A DNA stretch of 7,435 nt, from the NCBI GenBank assembly GCA_004563195.1, contig SFTJ01000096.1:1-7435 (forward strand), written 5' to 3'. The notes beneath the pieces were generated by a model, which made no database searches, was not told the DNA's origin, and worked only from the letters and a program-made list of their open reading frames with translations. The DNA comes from a bacterium (GTDB taxonomy: Bacteria > Bacteroidota > Bacteroidia > Bacteroidales > Muribaculaceae). The translations under genes were made by a program, and so were the position numbers. The stretch's first letter is position 1, and each line of letters opens with the position of its first letter. This document shows positions 1 to 5,601 of this stretch, one piece after another.

Positions 1-266
1 GGCTGCACCGAGGCGGTGACAGCGAATAGACCGCCATATGGGTAGTATTCGTTGCTCTCCACCACTGCGCCGTCATGGCGCACTACGCTGCGCACATTGC
101 CTTGATAATCTTTAATGTAGTAGTGCAATGTGTCGCTTGCTATATATTCCTCGATTTTCTGCTTATTATCAGCGAAATAACCCGCATCGGCATGCGCAAG
201 AATTGCGGTATTCAGCACGAATGCACTGAAGCACATCAAAAACATATTTCTCACCATGGCTGTCAT
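1..266 (-). CDS. Secreted RHS-repeat-associated core protein, 5' part only
   Basis: This gene reads leftward and leaves the window at base 1, so only the first 88 codons are visible. From the ATG at 266-264 the product starts with a signal peptide (hydrophobic stretch about residues 8-24, likely cleaved after a LAHA motif). About 22 residues follow, then the segment HYYIKDYQGNVRSVV and then NEYYPYGGLF. The pattern Y-[YI]-x-D-x-x-GNVR...YYP[FY]G is the hallmark of the RHS-repeat-associated core domain, which normally sits near the C-terminus of large RHS/YD-repeat proteins and precedes a variable, often toxic, tip. Here no YD repeats come first: the signal peptide leads almost straight into the core, so the gene is a short or truncated member of the family. 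A second in-frame ATG at 257-255 is an equally possible start. The C-terminal tip, which would decide the function, lies outside the window. Family call is confident; function is unknown. Confidence 0.8.
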   Translation of the reverse strand, partial: MTAMVRNMFLMCFSAFVLNTAILAHADAGYFADNKQKIEEYIASDTLHYYIKDYQGNVRSVVRHDGAVVESNEYYPYGGLFAVTASVQ

Positions 267-285
267 AAGGTCTTGATTTTGGGGT

Positions 286-316
286 TAAATATACTTAACT
301 ATTCCAAGACATACAA
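286..316 (-). promoter_or_regulatory. Candidate Bacteroidota-type promoter of the RHS-core gene
   Basis: Read on the minus strand, TTG at 316-314 is followed after 20 nt by TATATTTA at 293-286. This matches the Bacteroidota -7 consensus TAnnTTTG in all but its last base. The spacing equals that of the candidate promoter of the divergent receptor gene. Transcription would begin roughly 15 nt before the ATG at 266. AT-rich DNA can give such matches by chance, so the call is tentative. Confidence 0.35.
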
Positions 317-331
317 TAGTTTGGCACTATT
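315..331. repeat. Short inverted repeat near the RHS-gene promoter
   Basis: AATAGT (315-320) and ACTATT (326-331) are perfect inverted copies around a 5-nt centre. The left arm overlaps the proposed -33 element of the leftward promoter. The arms are only 6 bp and AT-rich, so this may be chance; it could be a small operator but is too weak to be a convincing terminator. Confidence 0.25.
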
Positions 332-393
332 ATTTTCTACATAACGTGGTGTAACTTCCCGAAAATTTCTGCGCTATGCTGCTTTTACTGTTT

Positions 394-426
394 CAATCAC
401 TAAAATATCACAATAATTAGTGATTG
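394..426. promoter_or_regulatory. 10-bp perfect dyad, candidate operator of the receptor operon
   Basis: CAATCACTAA (394-403) and TTAGTGATTG (417-426) are perfect inverted copies separated by 13 nt, so arm-to-arm spacing is 23 bp, about two helical turns. A further ATCAC lies at 407-411, exactly 11 bp after the ATCAC at 396-400, giving three half-site-like pentamers on one face of the helix. The right arm covers the TTG proposed as the -33 element of the receptor promoter, which is where a repressor would block polymerase. The flanking genes diverge, so a transcription terminator is not expected here. The identity of the regulator is unknown; the dyad does not resemble the classical enterobacterial Fur box. 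Confidence 0.6.
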
Positions 427-454
427 CGGCGTTTGATTTTTGTGGGTAACTTTG
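423..454 (+). promoter_or_regulatory. Promoter of the TonB receptor gene, near-leaderless
   Basis: ATTG at 423-426 and a perfect TAnnTTTG element, TAACTTTG, at 447-454 are separated by 20 nt, matching the -33/-7 layout of the main Bacteroidota promoter class. The -7 element ends only 5 nt before the ATG at 460, so the expected transcription start falls on or beside the start codon. The mRNA would then be leaderless or nearly so. The upstream element overlaps the dyad at 394-426, implying regulation. Start-site position is inferred from consensus spacing. Confidence 0.6.
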
Positions 455-459
455 CCAAC

Positions 460-2718
460 ATGAGATATAACGCACTTTTCAGAACTATTTTTGCCGCCAC
501 AGTGGCTCTGGGCGGCTCTCCGGCGGCTTTTGCCGATGGCGTTTCGGCATCGGTGGCCGACACCGTGATGTCGCTCGACGAGATTTCAATCACTGCCATC
601 AAGCAGGGCTCCGACCTTCGTCATCGCCCCGTGTCGGCTGTGGTTATCGACCGCCGTGAGGCTGAGCAAAAACACTTATTTTCCGCAAAATCGGCAAGCG
701 AAATTGCCCCTAACATCCATATCCCCGACTATGGCTCGCGCATCACATCCACCATCTATGTGCGTGGCCTCGGATCGCGCATCGACCAGCCTGCCGTGGG
801 CTTAAATGTGGACAATGTGCCCATTCTTAACAAAAACAACTTCGATTTCGACCTCGCCGATGTGAGCCGCATCGAGATGATTAACGGTCCGCAGAGTTCG
901 CTCTTCGGCCGCAACACTATGGGCGGTGTAATCAACCTCTACACGCTCTCGCCGCTCTCCTATCAGGGCACTCGCCTCATGGCTGAATACGGCTCGGGCA
1001 ATTCGCTAAAAGTCTCAGCCGGTCATTATGCCAAGGTAAAGCCATATTTGGGCATATCGGCTTCGGCTCAATACTACTCTACCGATGGATTTTTCACCAA
1101 CGAATTCAACAGCGAAAATTGCGATTGGGAACGCCAGGGCGGTGCCCGACTCAAGGTGCAATACCACCCGGGCGGCGAATGGATGCTCGAGAATGTGGCA
1201 GCGCTCTCGGTGGTGCGTCAGGGCGGCTACCCTTACCGTTCCATCGACTCGGGCAGCATAAGCTACAACGACACTTGTTTCTATCGCCGAACTGCCATCA
1301 GCGACGGCCTTACAGTGCGATTTAATCGGGGAAATTTAAGCATTTCGGGCGTCACAAGCCTGCAATACAGCGACGATAATATGACGCTCGACCAGGACTT
1401 CCTCCCACTCGACTATTTCACTCTCACTCAAGCCAATCGTGAATTTTCTATCACCGAGGATATCATTGCCCGCGGCTCGGTGGGCGAAAATTATCGCTGG
1501 CTGGGCGGTTTATTCGGGTTTTTCAGGCACTCGCACATGGATGCACCCGTTACTTTCAACGATTACGGCATTGCCAATCTCATAGAGGACAAGCGCAACA
1601 ACGCCAACCCCAACTACCCCATTGTGTGGGATTCTCGCCAATTTCTGCTCGGCAGCGAATTTACCATGCCCAACTATGGGCTTGCGCTCTACCACCAGTC
1701 GGAATACTCTCTCGGCGACTGGACTTTCACGCTGGGACTTCGCGGCGATTGGGAGCACTGCGGTCTCCGTTCGCACAGTTTCAGCAACACGGGCTATAGC
1801 ATTATGCACATCCTTGCAGACGGAAAATCCGAACTTTTTCGTCACGACGACATAAATATCGACGACCGCAGCAACCTCAGCAAGTCGTTCTTCCAGCTGC
1901 TCCCCAAGTTCTCGGTGAGCTACGCCATCAGCTCGCTCGGCAAGTCGAACATCTATGCCTCGGTGGCTAAAGGCTACAAAGCCGGCGGCTACAACACGCA
2001 GATGTTTTCCGACGTGCTTCAGCAGCGCATTATGGGCATGATGGGCATAGGCATGAACTACGATGTAGACCAAATAGTGGGCTACAAACCCGAAAAGGCT
2101 TGGACCTACGAAGTGGGTGCGCATCTCGAATCGCGCGATGCCCGAATTTCTTCGGATATTTCGCTATTCTACATCAATTGCACCGACCAGCAGCTCACCG
2201 TGTTCCCCGACGGCACCACCACCGGTCGCATCATGACAAATGCCGGAAAATCGCGCAGCATGGGGGCTGAAGTGAGCATCCGCGCCGACATCACCAACCG
2301 TTTCGGCTTGTCGGCAAGCTACGGTTTTACCGATGCAAAATTTGTGGAATACAACAATGGCAAACTCGACATGAAGGACAAGACTCTGCCCTACGCGCCT
2401 AAAAACACCATCTACGGCGAGGTCTACTACAGCATTCCCGTAAGCGGCACCGACTATTTGCAGCGCATCTCGCTCAATGTCAACGCCAAAGCTGTGGGAG
2501 ACATCTATTGGGACGAGGCCAACCTTAACAAACAGGGCATCTACGGCTTGCTCGGCGCACAAGTGCGTCTCGAGGGCCGTCACTATTCGCTCGACATTTG
2601 GGGCAAAAACCTCACCGACAGCAGCTACAGCACATTCTACTTCGTGTCGATAGGTCACGGATTTCTGCAGCAAGGTCGCCCTCGACAAATAGGCGCCACC
2701 CTGCGTTGCTACTTTTAA
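460..2718 (+). CDS. TonB-dependent outer-membrane receptor, siderophore-receptor (FyuA-like) type
   Basis: The product is 752 aa from the ATG at 460. I prefer this start to the in-frame TTG at 424 because it begins directly with a signal peptide (about residues 1-25, cleavage after AFA) and because 424-459 holds promoter elements. A TonB-box-like LDEISITA lies at 39-46. The plug domain follows, with RGLGSR at 102-107 and GPQSSLFGRNTMGG from 143, then a 22-strand-type barrel with VAKGYKAGGYN at 502-512, a conserved NAGKSRSMGAEV segment, and a C-terminal aromatic residue (…LRCYF) as expected for BAM-dependent insertion. There is no N-terminal carboxypeptidase-like domain and no SusD partner, so it is not a SusC glycan importer. 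Barrel motifs recall the FyuA/siderophore receptors, so the ligand may be a siderophore or another metal chelate; this is inference. A methionine-rich loop lies at 525-532. It heads a two-gene unit with the lipoprotein 48 bp downstream. Confidence 0.9.
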   Translation: MRYNALFRTIFAATVALGGSPAAFADGVSASVADTVMSLDEISITAIKQGSDLRHRPVSAVVIDRREAEQKHLFSAKSASEIAPNIHIPDYGSRITSTIYVRGLGSRIDQPAVGLNVDNVPILNKNNFDFDLADVSRIEMINGPQSSLFGRNTMGGVINLYTLSPLSYQGTRLMAEYGSGNSLKVSAGHYAKVKPYLGISASAQYYSTDGFFTNEFNSENCDWERQGGARLKVQYHPGGEWMLENVAALSVVRQGGYPYRSIDSGSISYNDTCFYRRTAISDGLTVRFNRGNLSISGVTSLQYSDDNMTLDQDFLPLDYFTLTQANREFSITEDIIARGSVGENYRWLGGLFGFFRHSHMDAPVTFNDYGIANLIEDKRNNANPNYPIVWDSRQFLLGSEFTMPNYGLALYHQSEYSLGDWTFTLGLRGDWEHCGLRSHSFSNTGYSIMHILADGKSELFRHDDINIDDRSNLSKSFFQLLPKFSVSYAISSLGKSNIYASVAKGYKAGGYNTQMFSDVLQQRIMGMMGIGMNYDVDQIVGYKPEKAWTYEVGAHLESRDARISSDISLFYINCTDQQLTVFPDGTTTGRIMTNAGKSRSMGAEVSIRADITNRFGLSASYGFTDAKFVEYNNGKLDMKDKTLPYAPKNTIYGEVYYSIPVSGTDYLQRISLNVNAKAVGDIYWDEANLNKQGIYGLLGAQVRLEGRHYSLDIWGKNLTDSSYSTFYFVSIGHGFLQQGRPRQIGATLRCYF

Positions 2719-2766
2719 TCACGAATTATTTAGAGAAAAACAAATATAAACAACAAGCAAAACATT

Positions 2767-3606
2767 ATGATTAAAAAACTTTTCACTGCATTTGCAGTAA
2801 TCGCTTTGGCGATAGGCGCCACATCGTGCGGCGACGACCCCGAACAGTATCAAACATTTGGCAACCAAGTGATTGCACACCAAAATGTAAACGGCGAAAT
2901 GGTGGCGCAAAAAGGCCGAGTATCTGTAAAAATCTACAGCCCCAACACCCATGCCGACATCACCGTGCCTATGTTGGTAAATGGTGCTTGGAAGGACGTA
3001 TTATTCACCGATCTCTCTTACAGCATCAACGCCAAGGAAGGTTATGTGCTCCAAAGCAGTTCGGCTACCGCCAAGGATGCCTCGGGCAATTCGCTGGGAT
3101 TTAATGTGCAGAACCTCAATGCCAAGGTTCAAATCACCGACCCCACTTCGGGCGAACACGAAAACATTCTCGTGTCGTGCACTGTCGACAATCGCATCTA
3201 CTTCGCTTCGCTCGCTTCGATAGTACACCACAAGACTTCTACAGTCACTTCATCGCCTATGGGAGCCTACACCTGCCAAGATGCCGTGTACACATTCAAG
3301 ATTGACTCCGACAAAAACACCGCCACTATCGTAATCAACGGCATCAAATTTGTGGAGCAAGCTCCGGTGCTTTCTGAAATCACCATCCCCGGTGTAGCCA
3401 TCAAAGCCACCGGCGACGGCTACCTCGTTGAAGCCGACGAAGTGATACCCACCAGCGCCGGCGTGCCTATGGAAAGCCGCAAAATCACCAACCTTGCTCT
3501 CAATCTGCGCATTGCCCAAGGCTCTTTCGACGGCATGTTCAACTGCATGGGCATGACTTGCAACTGCGAGGGCAACATAGCATTCCGTGGTTCCGACGAA
3601 AAATAA
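2767..3606 (+). CDS. Probable surface lipoprotein, partner of the TonB receptor
   Basis: This 279-aa protein begins with a lipoprotein signal peptide (KK at 3-4, hydrophobic core to residue 17) and a lipobox ATSC whose Cys21 would be lipidated. The residues after the cysteine, GDDPE, are acidic. Acidic residues at this place act as the lipoprotein export signal that sends Bacteroidota lipoproteins to the cell surface, so surface display is likely. The mature part is beta-rich by pattern (alternating hydrophobics, many T/S/V/I, few long helices) and seems to hold two similar-sized halves, roughly residues 40-150 and 165-275. The second half loosely recalls the calycin-like domains of Bacteroides lipoproteins, but I cannot assign a family. 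Residues 260-267 read CMGMTCNC, a compact Cys/Met cluster. It starts 48 bp after the receptor gene with no terminator between, so the two are probably co-transcribed. Its likely job is ligand capture or gating for the receptor; this is inferred from context. Confidence 0.8.
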   Translation: MIKKLFTAFAVIALAIGATSCGDDPEQYQTFGNQVIAHQNVNGEMVAQKGRVSVKIYSPNTHADITVPMLVNGAWKDVLFTDLSYSINAKEGYVLQSSSATAKDASGNSLGFNVQNLNAKVQITDPTSGEHENILVSCTVDNRIYFASLASIVHHKTSTVTSSPMGAYTCQDAVYTFKIDSDKNTATIVINGIKFVEQAPVLSEITIPGVAIKATGDGYLVEADEVIPTSAGVPMESRKITNLALNLRIAQGSFDGMFNCMGMTCNCEGNIAFRGSDEK

Positions 3607-3641
3607 TAATCACACCTAAAGCCCAACAGGCTTACCTATCC

Positions 3642-3681
3642 ATTCAAGCCGACGATGTCGTTCGACACCGTCGGCTTGAAT
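3642..3681 (+). terminator. Strong hairpin terminator after the receptor/lipoprotein operon
   Basis: ATTCAAGCCGACG (3642-3654) and CGTCGGCTTGAAT (3669-3681) form a perfect 13-bp stem. After one A/C mismatch it continues with TGTC/GACA around a GTTC loop. A loose T-rich stretch (TATTTCT) follows. It lies 35 bp beyond the lipoprotein stop codon and well before the sigma-factor start, as expected of an intrinsic terminator insulating the two operons. The T-run is imperfect, so some read-through is possible. Confidence 0.75.
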
Positions 3682-3752
3682 TATTTCTGCCCGCCCGCAA
3701 CGCTCAATTGTTGCTAAATTTGCAGCCCGATGCACGATTTGCCGATATTTAG

Positions 3753-3784
3753 TTTTTATATGTAAAAAGTTTAAACTATCTTAG
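3753..3784 (+). promoter_or_regulatory. Candidate promoter of the sigma-factor operon
   Basis: TATCTTAG at 3777-3784 matches TAnnTTTG in five of the six fixed bases, and a T-run at 3753-3757 sits about 20 nt upstream where the TTG element belongs. The start would be near 3790, leaving a leader of about 20 nt. A perfect TAnnTTTG match, TAAATTTG, lies further up at 3715-3722 but lacks a clear upstream element; it is the alternative and would give a leader of about 80 nt. Confidence 0.3.
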
Positions 3785-3809
3785 CAAAAATTTTTTCAAG
3801 CAACACTAA

Positions 3810-4367
3810 ATGGCATCAAACGAAACATACAACGAAGAACAACTGATAGAGCAACTTCACGACCCGAAGTTGTGCCATGCTGCCTTTGCGAAAATCGTAG
3901 AGAAGTATTCGCAGGGCATCTATTGGCAGATTCGTCGCATGGTATTCAACCACGATGATGCCAACGATATTATGCAAAATGTTTTTCTCAAGGCATGGAG
4001 CAATATCGACAATTTCCGCGGCTCGGCAAAACTCTCCACATGGCTCTACAAGATAGCCATCAATGAGTCGATAACCTTTATCAACAAAGAGCGAGCACGC
4101 AACGAAGCCTCAGCCGACGACGATTCGTTCCTTCTCAACAACATCGAAGCCGACCCCTACTTCGATGGCGACGAAGTGCAGAAAAAACTGCAACGCGCCA
4201 TCAACAGCCTCCCCGAAAAGCAGCGCCTGGTGTTCAATATGCGCTATTACGACGAGATGAAATACGAAGATATCTCCGAGATTTTGGGCACATCGGTGGG
4301 CGCGCTCAAGGCAAGCTACCACCACGCTCTGAAAAAAATTGAATCATTTTTTGAGGAGAGCGATTAA
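3810..4367 (+). CDS. ECF (group IV) RNA polymerase sigma factor
   Basis: This 185-aa protein has the two-domain layout and length of extracytoplasmic-function sigma factors. Sigma region 2 covers about residues 24-93. It includes DDANDIMQNVFLKAW (49-63), the core-polymerase-binding helix of region 2.2, and FRGSAKLSTWLYKIAIN (69-85), regions 2.3-2.4, which melt and read the -10 element. An acidic linker (100-120, rich in D and E) joins it to sigma region 4 at about 124-178, where LPEKQRLVFNMRYYDEMKYEDI leads into the helix-turn-helix GTSVGALKASYHHALKKI that reads the -35 element. It should direct polymerase to a small stress or envelope regulon. The gene is first of three closely spaced genes; the next encodes a small membrane protein fitting an anti-sigma factor, which suggests control by sequestration at the inner membrane. 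The inducing signal cannot be inferred. Confidence 0.93.
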   Translation: MASNETYNEEQLIEQLHDPKLCHAAFAKIVEKYSQGIYWQIRRMVFNHDDANDIMQNVFLKAWSNIDNFRGSAKLSTWLYKIAINESITFINKERARNEASADDDSFLLNNIEADPYFDGDEVQKKLQRAINSLPEKQRLVFNMRYYDEMKYEDISEILGTSVGALKASYHHALKKIESFFEESD

Positions 4368-4399
4368 ACCTTTTTATGATTCATTAGTCAAACAAGCGA

Positions 4400-4807
4400 A
4401 TGAAACAGGATAAAGACATATTATCAAAATTGGGCAAAGACGCCGGGTTTAAGGTTCCCGACAATTATTTCGCCGATTTCAACAAGAAATTGTTGGAATC
4501 GCTTCCTGAGCCTAACATCACACCTCAATTGAAGCCATCGCTATGGTTGAGAGTGCGACCTTATGTCTACATGGCTGCTATGTTTGCCGGTCTTTGGTGC
4601 ACTATGCGCATATTCAACGATATGAGTGGCGCCGGAAGTGCCAAAACTCAAGTGCAAGCCATAGTCAACGGCCTCGACGACGAAAGGAATATCGACGATT
4701 TGATGATTTACGGCGGTTTCGACGAATATGATGTTCTCACCTACGAAGATAGCGTCGACGCCGAGCAATCGGGAATCGTTGATTTAGGCTCCGACGACAG
4801 CAAATAA
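4400..4807 (+). CDS. Small single-span membrane protein, candidate anti-sigma factor
   Basis: This 135-aa protein has a cytoplasmic-type N-terminal part (about residues 1-48), one hydrophobic segment at about 53-72 that contains a tryptophan and a cysteine, and a strongly acidic C-terminal part. The N-terminal motif VPDNYFADFNKKLLESLPE at 19-37 (V-P-x-x-Y-F ... L-P-E) is a pattern I know from short membrane proteins encoded directly after ECF sigma genes in Bacteroidota. It lacks the zinc-binding HxxxCxxC motif of ZAS-type anti-sigma factors. It begins 32 bp after the sigma gene and precedes the Spy-like gene by 47 bp, so the three are likely co-transcribed. The probable role is to hold the sigma factor at the inner membrane, with the acidic tail on the far side sensing a signal. 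This rests on position and topology, not on a recognised domain. Confidence 0.65.
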   Translation: MKQDKDILSKLGKDAGFKVPDNYFADFNKKLLESLPEPNITPQLKPSLWLRVRPYVYMAAMFAGLWCTMRIFNDMSGAGSAKTQVQAIVNGLDDERNIDDLMIYGGFDEYDVLTYEDSVDAEQSGIVDLGSDDSK

Positions 4808-4854
4808 TTGTCATTAACCACTATTTTTTACCAAAACCACCAAACGGCATCGAA

Positions 4855-5325
4855 ATGAAAGCATCGCACATCATAATTGTCCTCACCGCTATTGCCATGG
4901 CGCTCCCCGTTGAAGCCAAGCAAAAGCGTTCATCTTCGCGACCCGGACAAACCGAATGGATGAAGGGCGTGAGAGAATATAAATACGATATGCTCATACA
5001 GGAAGTGGAACTCACAAAGGAGCAGCAGGAACAGTTCCTACCCCTTTATCAAAAAATGGAAGACGAAATAATGCGCTCCAACAAAGAAGTTCGCGACCTC
5101 GAAGCAAAAATCACCAATTCGAAGGACGAAGTAAGCGACCTAGAATACGGCTTGGCTGCCGAAGCTATGGTAAATGCCTCAGGTGTAGCTGCCAAAATCG
5201 AAGCCGACTATTTCAAACAGTTCGCACAGATTCTTTCGAAACGACAATTGTTCTTGCTCAAACGCGCCGAAACGCGTTTTGCAAAGAGCATCATTTCCAC
5301 CAAATCTGCTCGTAAAAAACAATAA
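4855..5325 (+). CDS. Spy/CpxP-like periplasmic helical protein (LTxxQ type)
   Basis: This 156-aa protein has a signal peptide (about residues 1-21, ending in VEA or AKQ) and is otherwise almost entirely helical and charged. LTKEQ at 53-57 opens a long helix. A second copy of the motif, LSKRQ at 127-131, opens the last helix. Two LTxxQ-type motifs about 75 residues apart are the signature of the Spy/CpxP/ZraP superfamily of periplasmic proteins, which act as ATP-independent chaperones or as sensors that feed back on envelope-stress systems. The very basic start of the mature protein (KQKRSSSR) and basic tail (KSARKKQ) are notable. It is third in the unit behind the sigma factor and its membrane partner, which fits a periplasmic reporter or effector of that circuit. 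Assignment is by pattern; overall sequence similarity to Spy is expected to be low. Confidence 0.7.
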   Translation: MKASHIIIVLTAIAMALPVEAKQKRSSSRPGQTEWMKGVREYKYDMLIQEVELTKEQQEQFLPLYQKMEDEIMRSNKEVRDLEAKITNSKDEVSDLEYGLAAEAMVNASGVAAKIEADYFKQFAQILSKRQLFLLKRAETRFAKSIISTKSARKKQ

Positions 5326-5451
5326 TTCAAAAACATATTTCTTCGCCGCGAAAGGCGGGGTATTAAGCTCCAATAAGTATACTAAAACTAACTATTCAAC
5401 ACCTAAAACAAGCTCATCCCCTCCTTTCTCCACTACATTTCGACGTAGACC

Positions 5452-5524
5452 ATTGCCCCGTAATAATCCTAACGAAAAACTTGAGTCACATCAGCTCTGT
5501 TATGATATTACGAGGCAATTTTTT
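5452..5524 (+). terminator. Long-loop hairpin with T-run, probable terminator of the sigma operon
   Basis: ATTGCCCCGTAATA (5452-5465) pairs with TATTACGAGGCAAT (5506-5519) with a single C/A mismatch, and is followed directly by T-rich sequence (six T from 5519). The 40-nt interior is larger than in a usual terminator and may fold further. It lies about 125 bp after the Spy-like stop codon and about 80 bp before the alpha-2-macroglobulin start, so it could end the sigma transcript, or act as a conditional element in the leader of the next gene if a promoter lies upstream of it. The rest of 5326-5601 holds no gene I can support. TATTTCTG at 5532-5539 is a one-mismatch match to the -7 element, but no upstream element accompanies it. 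Confidence 0.6.
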
Positions 5525-5601
5525 ATTACTCTATTTCTGCAACAAAGCATTATTTAGAGTTATCGCAACCATAAGAATAACAACAACTTACAATACAGCT
5601 T

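Noticed and set aside
75..344. Open frame of 89 codons on the plus strand
   Set aside because: It is antisense to the RHS-core gene, runs through the divergent promoter region and has a composition unlike a real protein.
424..459. N-terminal extension of the receptor from a TTG start at 424
   Set aside because: The extra 12 residues precede a complete signal peptide, the TTG coincides with the proposed -33 element and dyad arm, and the -7 element lies inside this stretch. The ATG at 460 explains everything better.
1510..2124. Open frame of 204 codons on the minus strand inside the receptor gene
   Set aside because: It is a shadow of the receptor reading frame, made long by codon bias; the product is rich in V, A, H and R without a recognisable domain and the receptor frame is clearly the coding one.
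2767..3606. Lipoprotein as a SusD or HmuY homologue
   Set aside because: SusD proteins are about 500 residues, helical and TPR-like. This one is 279 residues and beta-rich, and I see no resemblance to HmuY motifs.
3619..3633. Small inverted repeat AAGCC/GGCTT after the lipoprotein stop
   Set aside because: The stem is only 5 bp, has no T-run, and the much stronger hairpin follows 8 bp later; it is likely chance.
3558..3752. Open frame of 64 codons across the lipoprotein end and terminator
   Set aside because: It overlaps the lipoprotein gene, reads through the terminator hairpin and has no own promoter or recognisable features.
5344..5357. CGCC/GGCG hairpin just after the Spy-like gene
   Set aside because: A 4-bp stem without a T-run is too weak for a terminator and no other role is evident.
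5279..5557. Open frame of 92 codons from inside the Spy-like gene into the intergenic region
   Set aside because: It starts within another gene, crosses the hairpin at 5452-5519 and gives a low-complexity product rich in S, T, N and P.
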